From Halichoerus grypus (lineage: Eukaryota > Chordata > Mammalia > Carnivora > Phocidae), in contig NC_135723.1 in NCBI RefSeq assembly GCF_964656455.1, positions 186,001 to 250,000 of the forward strand: a DNA stretch of 64,000 nt. The letters run 5' to 3'. How positions within the stretch are numbered: position 1 is the first letter of the stretch; each line of letters opens with the position of its first letter. Positions 19,244-29,934 of this stretch are shown one piece after another. A program made the translations under genes and the position numbers. A model generated the notes under the pieces. The model saw only the letters and a list, made by a program, of their open reading frames with translations. It ran no database searches and was not told the DNA's origin.

Positions 19244-19950
19244 CCCCTCTCTGGCCGGCGCCGAAAAAGGCGAGAGGAAATCGGAAGAAAGGCGGCGGAA
19301 GCAGGCCGGAAGGGGAAGCGGCACCTGGCGGTAAGTGCGAGCAGGCCCCGCCCCATGCAAATTAGACCGCTCGGAGCCGTCCGGGGCTCCCACCGGATTG
19401 AGTTTGCGCCTCAGGCCCCTTCTCCATGCAAATAGCACCAGAGGACACGCCCTTTATGTAAATAACTCGCAGAGCGAACTGGAACGGCGCCGGCGTGGGG
19501 GGCGAGGCCGGGGAGAACGAGGGCGGGGCGGGGGTGGGACCAAGTGAGCGCGGAGGCGGGGCGGAGTGATGGGGACGGGGCGGGGGAGCGCGGGGGCGGG
19601 GCGGACTGATGGGGGCGGGGCGGGAGAGCGCTGGGGGCGGGGCGGCGCGGCGCGGGGCGGGGGCCCGGCGGGAGGGTCCGGTGCGAATGGGGTGTGGGGG
19701 GCACGGCGGGGCGGGGCCGGGGAGCGCGGCGCGCGCGGGACCCGCCTTGTGCGGGGGACCAGCAGGGGAGCCGGGGCAGGGGCCCTGGGGGTGGGGAGAG
19801 CGGGGCGGGGGTCCGGGGCGTGGGGGGCGGTGTGGAGAGCGCGGCTGGGGCAGGACGCGGGGGGGCTGGGGGGACCGGCGGCGCGGGGGAGGGGCGGGGG
19901 CGGGACGTGCCGGGGGTGGGGAGGGGGCGGACGCATGAGGTTGGAACGTG
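19244..19950 (-). promoter_or_regulatory. POLM: POLM CpG-island promoter with octamer trio
   Basis: The sequence just upstream of the POLM start is CpG-rich. It holds several GGAA/CGGAAG ETS-like cores at about 19280-19315. Two perfect ATGCAAAT octamers lie at 19355-19362 and 19426-19433, with a one-mismatch ATGTAAAT at 19456-19463. From about 19480 to 19930 the plus strand is dominated by GGGGCGGGG runs (Sp1-type GC boxes). No TATA box stands out. Promoter assignment is inference from position and composition; the motifs are directly visible. Confidence 0.7.
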
Positions 19951-20029
19951 CTGGTCGAGGGGCTTCAAAGCCCGGAAGGTGTTTCCGTCCAGCGGCGTTG
20001 GTACCACTGGCCGGCCATGTGGAAAAATA

Positions 20030-21640
20030 GAAACTGGCTTTCACTGTCACTCCTTAACGCCAAAATGAAATCCAGATGCATAAAACCTCCAAATCTAAAA
20101 AGCAAACAAAAAAGGTCCTGGAAAGTCGACGAATGTCTATCACGATAAACCTGGAGAAGGGGAAGAAAAAGAATAGTAAACTTGATCCGTATTCAAATTG
20201 AAAATGTGACAAGAATTAAAAGGCAGACGGGGGGGGGGGAAGTGTGTGTGATGTATTTTGAAATTGTCTAATTCCTGTAATTGTGAAACTGTCCACAGAT
20301 AAATAAGAAAAAGTCAATGATCTAATGAAAAATTGGCAAGAACACTGGTAGGAATTTCACAGAAGAATCCTACTGTAAACTTGAACCAGATTGCCTGACC
20401 TGCGCACCTGTCAGGTGTGAGGGAGGCAGCAATCTGTAGGAAGGACTTTTTGGAAGCCGATTTGGTAACCATATCCAACAAAATGGAAACAAAAATCACA
20501 CCCAGCCATTCCTTTCCAACACTGGGATTGTTTTGATTGTCTAGATCAGTTTGGGAAAGTGGACATCTTGACAGTATGGAGTATTCCTCTCCTTTTCAGG
20601 CACTACGTGTTGCATTCCTTCTGCTGCAGCTGGTTTAGCCCATGCTCAGATGAACAGGTGCGACAGGCCAGGTGTAACCCTGTTCCCACCCCTGTCCTTG
20701 ATCTTCTCTTCCTGGAGGCCTCCTGTCACAGCTGGTGGGCGCAGGGCTGAGGGAGGCAGGTGCCTCAGCCAGGCCTCGTTTCCTTCCCTCTTAATGTCCT
20801 CTGTCTCTGGCCAGGGCAGCTGGGTACTCTCCCAGAGGCGGAGGCAACTTCTAATGACCCATCACATCGGCATGCTTCGAATGCTGGGCAGCTTGCGAAA
20901 CTGAGGAACGTGGGGCTTTCTGCAGGCCCAGGGAGGTTGTGAGGGGGAGGAGGAGCCCCGTGCCCACTGAGTGGAGGCCTGGGCACCAGTGGGCAAGGCC
21001 ACAGCACTGCTGGGCGGGGTGCTCTCTCCGCCACTCCCTAGACCATTAGGTCACCGTCTGGCCCGCTGGGAAGTAGAAGCCTTAGGCCTCTTCTTCCACT
21101 AAACCTGCTTTGGGGTTCCCAGACACCTCAGTCCCCGTGCTGAGACCACCCCGCAAAGAGTCAGAGAGGCTACACCAATGGCCTCTTGCCTGGGCCCTTG
21201 CAGCTGCTCTGGGGGCTGCATGCCTCCCCCCTGCTCTGTGGTGGAGCTTTCTCACACTGTGGTGTGGATTAGCCTTGCCCAGATATGTGAGTTTGCATTT
21301 TTCCAAGATGAACCCCATCTAGCTATTTCCTGTTTCCATTTCCAGCTCAGAGAGGTCCTTGGGGGTGATCTTTCAGTCCTCGTGACCTGCACAAAACCTC
21401 CCTGCGGACCACCTTCTCAAAAGTTCCCTTTGGTGCTGTTTGCACCTGCCCTTGGCCTGTGGGGCCAGGACTCTGCCCTGGCTCTGGGGTCTACCCCTGC
21501 TCTGGGTTTCTGTCTTTTCGGGCTGCTTGCCAACAACATTCCGGAGGGCACGTGGTCAGCCTGCTGATGCTGCTGGCCCCGTGGCTCTGGCCGCTGGCCC
21601 TGGGCTCCCTGAGCTTTCCCTCCAGGCCACTGTGGGTGTG
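20030..21640. other. POLM-AEBP1 intergenic, proximal part
   Basis: 20.03-20.53 kb is AT-richer and looks like old L1 remnants, with a G10 run near 20230. The rest is unique-looking sequence without a convincing exon. Confidence 0.5.
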
Positions 21641-21649
21641 GGGTACCTG

Positions 21650-22012
21650 CTGCGTCAGTCAGCTCAGGCCATCACAAAATACCACACTGGGAGCTTGAGT
21701 GACAGACACTTCTCACAGTCTGGAGGCCAGAAGGCCATCATCAAGGTGCAGGCAGGTAGACTTCGTTCCGAGGCCTCCTCTCCTGGCTCCCGGGGCCGGT
21801 TGGTGATCTGTGGAGAGAGACAGCGAGAGAGAGATCTCTGCTTCACCACCTGCCGCTAATCCCATTGAATCAGGACCCTACCCTTATGACCCCATTTAAC
21901 CGTATTACTTCTTAAAAGCCCTATCTCCAAATACAGTCACATTGGGGGTTAGGGTTGCAACGTATGAATTTGAGGGATGGCAGGAGACACAATTCAGCCC
22001 GTAGCACCTGGC
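21650..22012 (-). mobile_element. MaLR-type LTR fragment, minus
   Basis: Antisense features of MLT1-like LTRs: 'cacaaaataccacactggga', 'cacagtctggaggccagaag' and 'cattgggggttagggttgca'. Confidence 0.75.
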
Positions 22013-22620
22013 ATTTTCAGGTCCCCAACAAACCGAGCGGCTTAACACGACAGGAATTTATTCTCTCCCGGTTCTGGAGGCCAGAGTTCTAAGATCAAGG
22101 GGTGAGCAAGGCCATGGTTCCTCTGGAGGCTCCAGGGAGGACTCTTCCTGCTTCTTCCAGCTTCCAGGGGGGGCTCCTGGCAGGCCTAGGCTGGTGGCTG
22201 CCTCGCCCTGTCCCTTCCTCTTTTCTTACGAAGGCCCGATTCATTGGGTTTAAGGGCCACCCTAATCCAGGATGACCTCATCTTGAAATTTCTTATCTTT
22301 TTTTTTTTTTAAGATTTTATTTGTTTATTTGAGAGAGAGAAGGAGAGAATGAGCAAGAGACCATGAGCAGGGGGAGCAGCAGAGGCAGAGGGAGAAGCAG
22401 ACTGCGCAGGGCAGGGAGCCCAATGCAGGACTCGATCCCAGGACCCTGAGATCAGGACCTGAGAGAAAGGCAGACGCTTAACCCACTGAGCCACCCAAGC
22501 GCCCCTTGAAATTTCCTATCTTGATGACATCTGCAAAGACCCTTATTCCAAATAAGGTCACATTCTGAGGTTCCAGGTGGACATGAATTGGGGGCACCAC
22601 CGTTCACCCTGCCACCCTAG
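22013..22620 (-). mobile_element. MaLR-type LTR fragment, minus, split by SINE
   Basis: 'aacacgacaggaatttattc', 'cggttctggaggccagagtt' and 'ccttattccaaataaggtca' mark a second LTR in the same orientation. The SINE at 22300-22504 interrupts it. Confidence 0.75.
22300..22504 (-). mobile_element. can-SINE, minus, with target-site duplication
   Basis: Flanked by 'cttgaaatttcttatctt' at 22282-22299 and a one-mismatch copy at 22505-22522. It splits a MaLR-like LTR. Confidence 0.96.
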
Positions 22621-22854
22621 TGTGCAGCTCTGACCTGGGCTCAGCTCTGGACTCTGCTGATGGGCTCTGTGGCCAGCCTTCCCTGATCTGCAAAGATCTA
22701 TCAGACCCACAGGACTTAGCTTCTGACAAGAATAGATGTGCTAGTGTTAGGGGCTGCAGCTTGCCAAGGGCCTGGAAGGTGATATAACACAGACATGCTT
22801 TACTATTGGGAAACCATACTGCCTTTTGAGGAGGAGGTGGGCTGCTGATTGGAT

Positions 22855-23125
22855 GGTGTCTTGGCCCATTTGGGCAGCTACAATAAATACCGGTGCTGGC
22901 GGCCAAACCGCAGAGATTTACTTCTCACAGTTCAGGAGGCTAGAACTGCAGATTCCGTGTTGGGGAGAGTTGCACATGGCTCGCTGTGTCCCCAGGGGGT
23001 GCAAGGGTGAGACATGGCACCTCTTTCACAAGGGCCCTCCTCCCCTCCGGGAGGGCTCCACCCTCATGACCCAATTACATCTCAAAGCCCACTTCCTAAA
23101 TCCAGCACCCTGGGTGTTTATACAA
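22855..23125 (-). mobile_element. MaLR-type LTR fragment, minus
   Basis: Third copy in series: 'gggcagctacaataaatacc', 'cacagttcaggaggctagaa' and 'ccctcatgacccaattacat'. Confidence 0.7.
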
Positions 23126-23154
23126 ACAGGCTCTGTATAAAAAAGAGGCCCCGG

Positions 23155-23178
23155 GTGTGTGTGTGTGTGTGTGTGTGT
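23155..23178. repeat. (GT)12 microsatellite
   Basis: Uninterrupted 24-bp GT run next to a MaLR fragment. Confidence 0.98.
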
Positions 23179-23489
23179 CAGGATCTGGAGTGGGGAGTCA
23201 GGGCCAGGGGGTGAAGGACAGCCCCTGACCCCCCTCGCCATGGAGCTTGGCCTGAGAGCGAAGGATAGAGGCATGTCATTCACCTGAGCTCTTTGGGTCC
23301 ATTTGGCCAACCCCTGTGTGGTTGCCAGTAGGGGGGACCTAAGGGGTCCCAAGGCCTATGAGAAGAGGGATGTTCGCTGACCCAAACTCCATCCCGAATT
23401 GGCAAAATTGTCTACTCTTCCCACCACAGTTTATCCCATTTGTATCATGACAGAATCCCCACTATGTTCTTGAACGAACGTGACTGCAC

Positions 23490-23703
23490 ATCAGTACTGG
23501 GGTTGGAAGCTCCGGCAGGGGGCGCTCGCAGCCCTCCCAGGGGTCCATCGCTGACCCGATAGGAAGAGCCCACCCTGCCCTCACCTGGACGGGACCTTGT
23601 CCGAGGCTGTGACCCCCGCAGGAGGGACAGGCGCTTCCCTCGTCTGGGGCCACAGCTCCGCCCACCGCCGAGAAGCCTCCACCCCGCCCCCCAGCTTCCT
23701 TTA
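23490..23703 (+). repeat. LTR-like interspersed repeat, copy 2
   Basis: Near-identical to 6613-6840, including 'ggttggaagctccggcaggg' and 'tcacctggacgggaccttg'. It lacks the 3' part seen in copy 1. Confidence 0.75.
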
Positions 23704-24139
23704 TTTAGGTATTTTCCCATTTACTACTGTTATCCTTGAAACAAAACACAGATATGATGACGGGGAGTTCCAGTTCATTGGCTTCAGGGACAGCCCTGGG
23801 CTGGTAAGTTTGGCAGAATGGCCAGGGTTGCCCTGGATTGCGGCCCACAGGGTGGAGGGTCTTGAGAAGTCAGACAGGGAGGCAGCAGGTTGCCCCAGGG
23901 TGTGGGGCAGGTCAAGGTCAGAGTCCATCCTTCCCCAGAAGAAGACTGGCAGTGGAGCTGCAGCTCAGGGGGGCGTCCAGGTCAGGGCCCCGTGCGGTTA
24001 GAAAGGAGTGGAGTCTCAGTGCCACAGCCCCGGTGTCCTCATCAGTGCACTGCTGCCATTTACGGAAGGCTCCTGGAGGCCGAGTGCTGTGCTACTTACT
24101 TGTTACATTGTATTTCTGTTCTCAGTGGTGTGGAATTGG

Positions 24140-24235
24140 TCCTGCTGTCATGTTCCCGTCTTGCAGATGGAGAAACTGAGGCTTGGAGCTGAGGTGCTGT
24201 TTCCAAGGTCACAGAGGCACAGCTATGACTGAGCA
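24140..24235 (+). repeat. MIR-like ancient SINE
   Basis: 'ttgcagatggagaaactgag' followed by 'aaggtcacagaggcacagct' is the MIR core pattern. Confidence 0.6.
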
Positions 24236-24514
24236 CTGGCCTTTGACTTCTGAGGCACCGTCTCAGCAAAATCATGCTGTGCGCCACGCTCTGGTCTGAG
24301 CACGGAGGGCGCAGGGTACTAGACACACAGAAGTCTCTGCCTTCATTGCATTTTAGTGGAAGCAAGAGGGACAATGATGAAGTGACGGCAGGTACTGGCC
24401 AGATGCCAGATGGTGTGGGGGTCGGCAGCATGGCTGCATGGAGCCCTCCCACCTGCTCGCCCTTTCCCAGCGTGACCTGGATGCTCTCTCCCTGGCAGGA
24501 GGCAGGGTCTAGTC

Positions 24515-24860
24515 CCCTCTGAATCGGGGCTGGCCCTGGGACTTGCTCTGACCAACAGAACGCAGCAGGAGTGACACTGTGGGACCTCTGGGTTTCGTCT
24601 GAAGACGGCTTGCGGCTTCCGTGTCTTCCTGCTTGGAAGACAGCTGCCATGGAAAGGAGCGTGGGCTGGCGGGCTGGCCCTGGAGCGACGAGAGGCCAGG
24701 GGACCGGAGGACGGAGTGTGCTTCCAGCTTGCTGCTGACCACCATCGCACACGGGACTCTAGCTGATGCGACATGGAGAATTATCACTGCTGCTATAAGC
24801 CGCTCAGCTCCAGGGCCGCTCGTTACACAGCATCAGGTAGCTGGAACAATGGTGAGGAGC
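24515..24860 (+). mobile_element. MaLR-type LTR, plus
   Basis: 'ctctgaccaacagaacgcag' through 'ctataagccgctcagctcca' to 'tacacagcatcaggtagctg', the usual 3' layout of MLT1-like LTRs. Confidence 0.65.
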
Positions 24861-24905
24861 ACCGAGTGCCGCAGACCGAACCCGAGGTAGAGAGGCGGAG
24901 GGAGG

Positions 24906-24906
<1 letters not shown>

Positions 24907-24946
<40 letters not shown>
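24907..24946. repeat. (TG)20 microsatellite
   Basis: Uninterrupted 40-bp TG run, likely polymorphic. Confidence 0.98.
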
Positions 24947-24947
<1 letters not shown>

Positions 24948-24949
24948 CC

Positions 24950-26025
24950 AGAGTAGGGGAGGGGGCTGCAATCCTAGGTGAGGAGGGCCCACGACGGCTC
25001 ACTGAACGGAGGATGTCTGAGCAGTGACCTCGCGGAGCTCCAGGTGAGGGGTCTCGCGGGGCCGGGAAAAGCCAGGACCTGTGTGGCCAGCACAGAGTGA
25101 GCAGGGGAGGGTCAGAAAGTGAGGCCCTCTGGCCGCAGGAAGGTCTTTGACTTACCTAGAGTCAGAGGAGAGGCTTTGAGCGGGGGGCCGGACATGACCC
25201 TGCTTAGCTTCCACAAGCCCCTGATGCTGTCCAGAGAGCAGCTCGGGGCAAGGGTGAAGGCCAGGAGACCCTTCTGAGAGGCCAGCTGGAAGGCGCCGGA
25301 CGGGGGCGAGGTGTGTGAGTAGAGCTGACAAGAGCCCTCGGCGGGTTGGGTCTGGCTGTCAGAGTGCAGAAAGGCTGGGTCCTAAGGAGCTCGGGAGTGG
25401 GGCTTCAGACTGGTCCTTGGGGCCCCGCGGAAACCGAAGGAGGAGGACAGAATTGGGCCAGCACCTCGGCCTGGGGGGCCTGGGCGCATCTGCGGCTACG
25501 GTAAGGGAGCTAGGAGGTCCCCCCAGAGGGAGGACACATGCAGGCCATGTGCAGACACAGGGCTCCTCCACAATGGAGGAGGGAGACTGTCCCAGGGCCT
25601 GGGGAGAACTGGCAAGGTGGTGTCCTAGAAACCTGGGGTGAGGATTGAGGGTGTGAGGGGGGCTGGGCGCCGGACCCCACGGCCCCTCTGGTGGGGAGTG
25701 GGGTTGGGCCTGCCCTCACCTCCTGCAGACGCCCTTCCTCCCCCACCCTCTTCAGAGTGCATAACCCGCCTGTGTCCTGATTCGTAACGGGGAGTGACCA
25801 GATGCCTTCCCGCATCGGGTGATGTGTAGACTCAGGGCCACTGACATACAAGGATCAGAGCGATCGATCACAGCACAGCGGCCTCGTTTGGATCCCAGTT
25901 CAAACAAACCAGCTGCAGAAAGTAGAACGCATGGGGCAGCTGGAGATGTGTGCATGCCGATTGATGGTAGCTCTGAATGCTACGGGAACTGTGGTCAAGA
26001 CTGATCGTAGGTTATGTTAAGGAGA
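24950..26025. other. Intergenic, nothing recognised
   Basis: GC-rich unique-looking sequence after the TG repeat. No coding pattern, RNA gene or repeat family I can name. Confidence 0.5.
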
Positions 26026-26029
26026 GAGA

Positions 26030-26250
26030 GGCGGAGGCAGTCCTTTCTTTTAGAAATGTACAACAAACTGTCTCCTGGTGAAGTCATACGATGTCTGGGA
26101 TTTGCTTCCAATGATGCCGAGTAGAGGGAAGGGTGGGACAAAGAAGAAACAAGACAGGCCATGAACTGATAACTTAGGTGCTGGTGATGGGCAGGAAGTC
26201 TTCACTGGTGCATATGTTTGAGGCTTTAATAATAAAACATTTTTTAAGCA
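26030..26250 (+). mobile_element. Old L1 3' terminal fragment, plus
   Basis: Contains 'gatgtctgggatttgcttcc' and ends in 'aataataaaacatttttt', typical of the last 200 bp of old L1M elements. Confidence 0.7.
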
Positions 26251-26289
26251 TGTGCACGCACACATAATGAGATCAGCGCTCTCTGCCGG

Positions 26290-26450
26290 GTGCTGTCCTA
26301 AGCTCTTCACGTGTGTCAGCTCATCGATGCCCAGCACATTCCCGTCACTGGATGACCTCCATGCTCCCTCCCCTGTTGCCGGGGAGGAGACGGAGACACA
26401 GAGAGCTCAAATAAGTTGCCTGCCGTTTGCATGGCTAGTGAACTGCAGTG
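26290..26450 (+). repeat. MIR-like ancient SINE
   Basis: 'ctaagctcttcacgtgtgtc' and 'gaggagacggagacacagag' followed by 'gttgcctgccgtttgcatgg' fit a MIR. Confidence 0.55.
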
Positions 26451-26559
26451 TTGGGGTCTTGTCCTGGAAAAACACTCCTGGGTCTCCTTGACTCTCACGC
26501 GACTTCTGACACCCACCCTGGACAATTCTCCAACACTGGCTGGCTGTCCTACAGTTCCG

Positions 26560-27245
26560 ACAGGTTAAGGGCTCAGCCATCACCCCACTGCAGATGGCAA
26601 CCTCAAGTCTAGGAGCTTCTGTGCTCTGACTGGCTAGCTGGAGATTGGGGATCCCCTCTGATCATGTATTAGCCTGGCTCACAGGACTCAGGAGAACAGT
26701 TTACCTACTAGATTACTTGTCACAGAGGACGGTAAGGGATAGGAATGAAGGCTAGATGAAGAGACACACAGGGCAGGGTCCAGAAGGGTACTGACCCAGT
26801 CGATTCTGGCCCCACGGAGCTGGAGACCACCGCGGGAAGCTCTTCAAACCCTGTACTGTAGGGATTTTACAGAGGCTTCCTCATGGGAGGCAGCATCCAT
26901 CATCAAGCCAATCTCCAGCCCCTCTCCCTTCCCAGGAGGATGGGGGTGAGGTGGAATGCTCCAGGCTCCTAATCATGGCTTGATCTTTCTGGTGACCACC
27001 GCCCCTCCTGAAACCATCCTGGAGCCCACCCAGAGTCACCTCGTTAGAGCGAAAGACACTCCCTTCACCCAGGAAATTCCAAGAGATTTAGGAACTCTGT
27101 TCTGGGATGGGATCAGACTGTATGTTAGAACAAGAGATGCTCCCAGTGCTCTTGTTGCTTGGGAAATTCCAAGGGTTTCAGGAGCTCCGTGTCAGGAATG
27201 GGGACGGAGACTGATGTATGTATTTTCTATTATTTCAGGGATGGG
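26560..27245 (+). repeat. LTR-like repeat, second family, copy 2
   Basis: Contains 'tcatggcttgatctttctgg' and two rounds of 'ggaaattccaag', each followed by an 'aggagctc'-like run. The final block is therefore duplicated within this copy. Confidence 0.6.
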
Positions 27246-27249
27246 ACCC

Positions 27250-29535
27250 AGGGAGCCTGGCTCCATCACAGACCTCCCAGCCTATGTGCTTCCTACAAGC
27301 AGGGGATGATGATGTAAAAACTGTTACTTGTTCTCTCTGGGAGGTGGGATACATTCGATACAACTTAACCATAATCACATTGTTATTTTGCCTATTTTCT
27401 GATTTTTCTACAATGAGCTTGCACAATAAACAGAGTGTTCAACAGACCCACAGACAGCAGCCCCGAGGGGTTTGGCAGGTGGGGGCACTGAGCCCGCTGG
27501 GGTGCAGGGGTAAGGTGGGAGTGGGCAGGCGGGGGCACCACCCCTGTTTCTGATGACCCCCAGCTGGCAGGATTGCAGACCCAGCGCATGGTTGGCGGGA
27601 CCCCTGACGTCCAGCCCGGCACAGGCACTGGGGGCCCTGCCAGCCCCACGAACACTCATTTGGGGAAGTGGCATCTCAGGGCGGGGGATAGGGCCAAGTG
27701 GCCATCGCTGCCTCACATCTGACCCTTATATCATACCTGAATGGGGTAGAGGCACTTCTCCCCACACGCCCCTGGGGGAGTCTGACCTTCCCCTCACCCA
27801 CCAGTCACCCCCAAATCGACACTGCCCGGTTCATGCCCCTGGGTTCAGGAGTGTGTGACCAGCTGTCTGCAGGGCATGCCCCACCCTGTTTTACCCGTCC
27901 CCTCCTCCAGAAATTCTCCTCCTGTGGGCCCCCCTCAGGCCCCCACCCACCCGTTACAACCAGTGGCCTCGCTGGCCCCTCCCCCACCATCTGCTGAGCC
28001 CAGGTTTTGTGGGCGCTGCCCCAGTATCCTGCCCAGCCTGGCATCCTTGCACCCCGCAGTCCTTCTGGTCTCTGTGACTCCACTCAGCTGCGGGAAGTCC
28101 CTCTGCCCACGGGATAGAACCCCAGTTCGAGTCGGCTTCCTGCAGACCCACACAGGCCTCACAGTGCCCCTAACCGCTGTCCACACTCTCCCCGTCCTTC
28201 CACAATCCTTTCAGCTGCTCCCCTCCAGCAGGGTTTTCTGGACCTTGGCACGTGCATGCCCCTCTCCAGGACACCATCCCTTCCCTGCAGGGACTGGCCT
28301 GGCCCAGCCCACTCACTCCTCCCTCCAGGAGCCCTGTGCTGGCAACAAAGCCCTGGCTGGTCCTCCTGCTCGTCCCTCAGCCTGCTGTCTCCTCTGCTGG
28401 AGGGAAGGCTCCCGGCGGTGGGGGTCCCTCCTGCGTGGGCTCAGGGTGACCGTGCCCGCCCATAGAGCCAGTCTATGAATGCTTTTTGACTGAGCAAGTC
28501 ATCCTGGCACAAAATGCATACAACCTGACTTGGGCCGCCCTTGGCAAGCACTTCTTACCAGGAGATGCCCCTGTGCCCATGGTGAGCCCGTGCAGCCTGG
28601 GGCTGGCCTGGCTTGGCTTACACAATCCCACAGGAGTCCCTGAGGGCTGGCCTTGGACACACATGGGGTGATGGTCCCCCCAGACTTCCAAGTCTTTGGG
28701 GTTCTAGACGCTGAGTCTGACTCCCCTTCTTTGGGGACAGTGTTTGTACACAGGACTATGAGCGGGTGATTTAGGAGGGGGAGGGTCTGGGCCTATAGCG
28801 GGTAAAGAGCGCCGACATGGTGTGGACTGGGAGGGGACATGTGTTGCAGAGGCCCCCACCCCAGAAGCAGGGGAGGGGGGGGCAGCCAGCCCAGAAGTCT
28901 GAGTGACCCTAATCCTGTCCAGGAGGAGGAGGTCATGAAAGGAGCCGTGGTGGCCCTCGGCAGTCCAGGGGGCGGGTTAGAGTGCCAGGGGCAGGCCCAG
29001 CTGCCTGAAACTGAGGAAGCAGAGAGAGGAGCGTGGACCACGGCTTCGAGAAGCTCAGCTGTTAGGAGGAGGGGAGAGAAAGAGAGAGAGAGCCACTGCA
29101 GGTTTTAGTCCTGAGGACCCCGGGCACTCCGAGCAGCCCTGGGGGCGTTCCGGAACCCCCTCTGGTGGCAGGAGCTCTGGAGCTGGGCTGCACGCCTGCC
29201 GGGGGCCCCCCTTCTCCATTGGAGCTGGTTGCTGCTTCTTGTTTCTGTCGGGTGGGCTTCTGACTCAGGTCTGCAGATGAACACGCGGGAAGGTGAATAC
29301 CTACCCCACACACGGATCATAACATTCTTAATGCCGTGGTTCCTTGCTTATTCCTACACTTTCCTGGGATTGCAGCTTTGACACCCTCCTCCACCGCATA
29401 CTGGGTATTTTTTATACCTTCCTAAGAGTTTAGTAATCTCGCCAGACTCAGGAGAGAATATTGTCTGCCACAGACTAATTATTCCTCAGTATCTATTATC
29501 GACTCCTTGTTCAGTAACAGAACTCCTGAGATTTA
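27250..29535. other. Intergenic, nothing recognised
   Basis: Long C-rich open frames (for example 27855-28478 plus) lack domains and show no splice-supported homology. Confidence 0.5.
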
Positions 29536-29539
29536 GCCG

Positions 29540-29930
29540 GCACGGGGCCACCGGAAAAAGGCTGCACTTCTCAGCTTCCCTTAGCTGGGGATGACTGGTG
29601 ACTGAGCTCTGGCCAAGGCCACTGGAATCAACTTGGAGCTGTGTGTGAACTTCTAGAAAGTGTTCTTAAAGGAAGAAATTGTGCTCTGCTATTCCTTTCC
29701 TCCTTTCTGCTGGCTGGGATGCTGGTGTGATGGCTGGAGCTGAAGCAGCTATTTTGCACCAAGAAACGGAAGCCATAAGTTGAGGATGCAGGGAGCAACA
29801 AGATGGTAGTTGTTAGGCTGCCAGGCCAGCTCCGGACTGCTTGCCTCTGACTATTGTTTATGTGAAGGACTAAATTTCTACCTTATGTAAACCATTGTTA
29901 CACTGGGCTTTCCATCACTCACAGCTGACC
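29540..29930 (+). mobile_element. Ancient LTR-like repeat, plus
   Basis: Carries 'actgagctctggccaaggcc' and 'ctggctgggatgctggtgtg' and ends 'accattgttacactgggctt', resembling old MaLR LTRs; strongly diverged. Confidence 0.5.
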
Positions 29931-29934
29931 CTGT

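Noticed and set aside
27855..28478. 207-codon C-rich frame as a candidate gene between POLM and AEBP1
   Set aside because: No domain, no splice-supported neighbours, and no gene recalled at this position in the human order.
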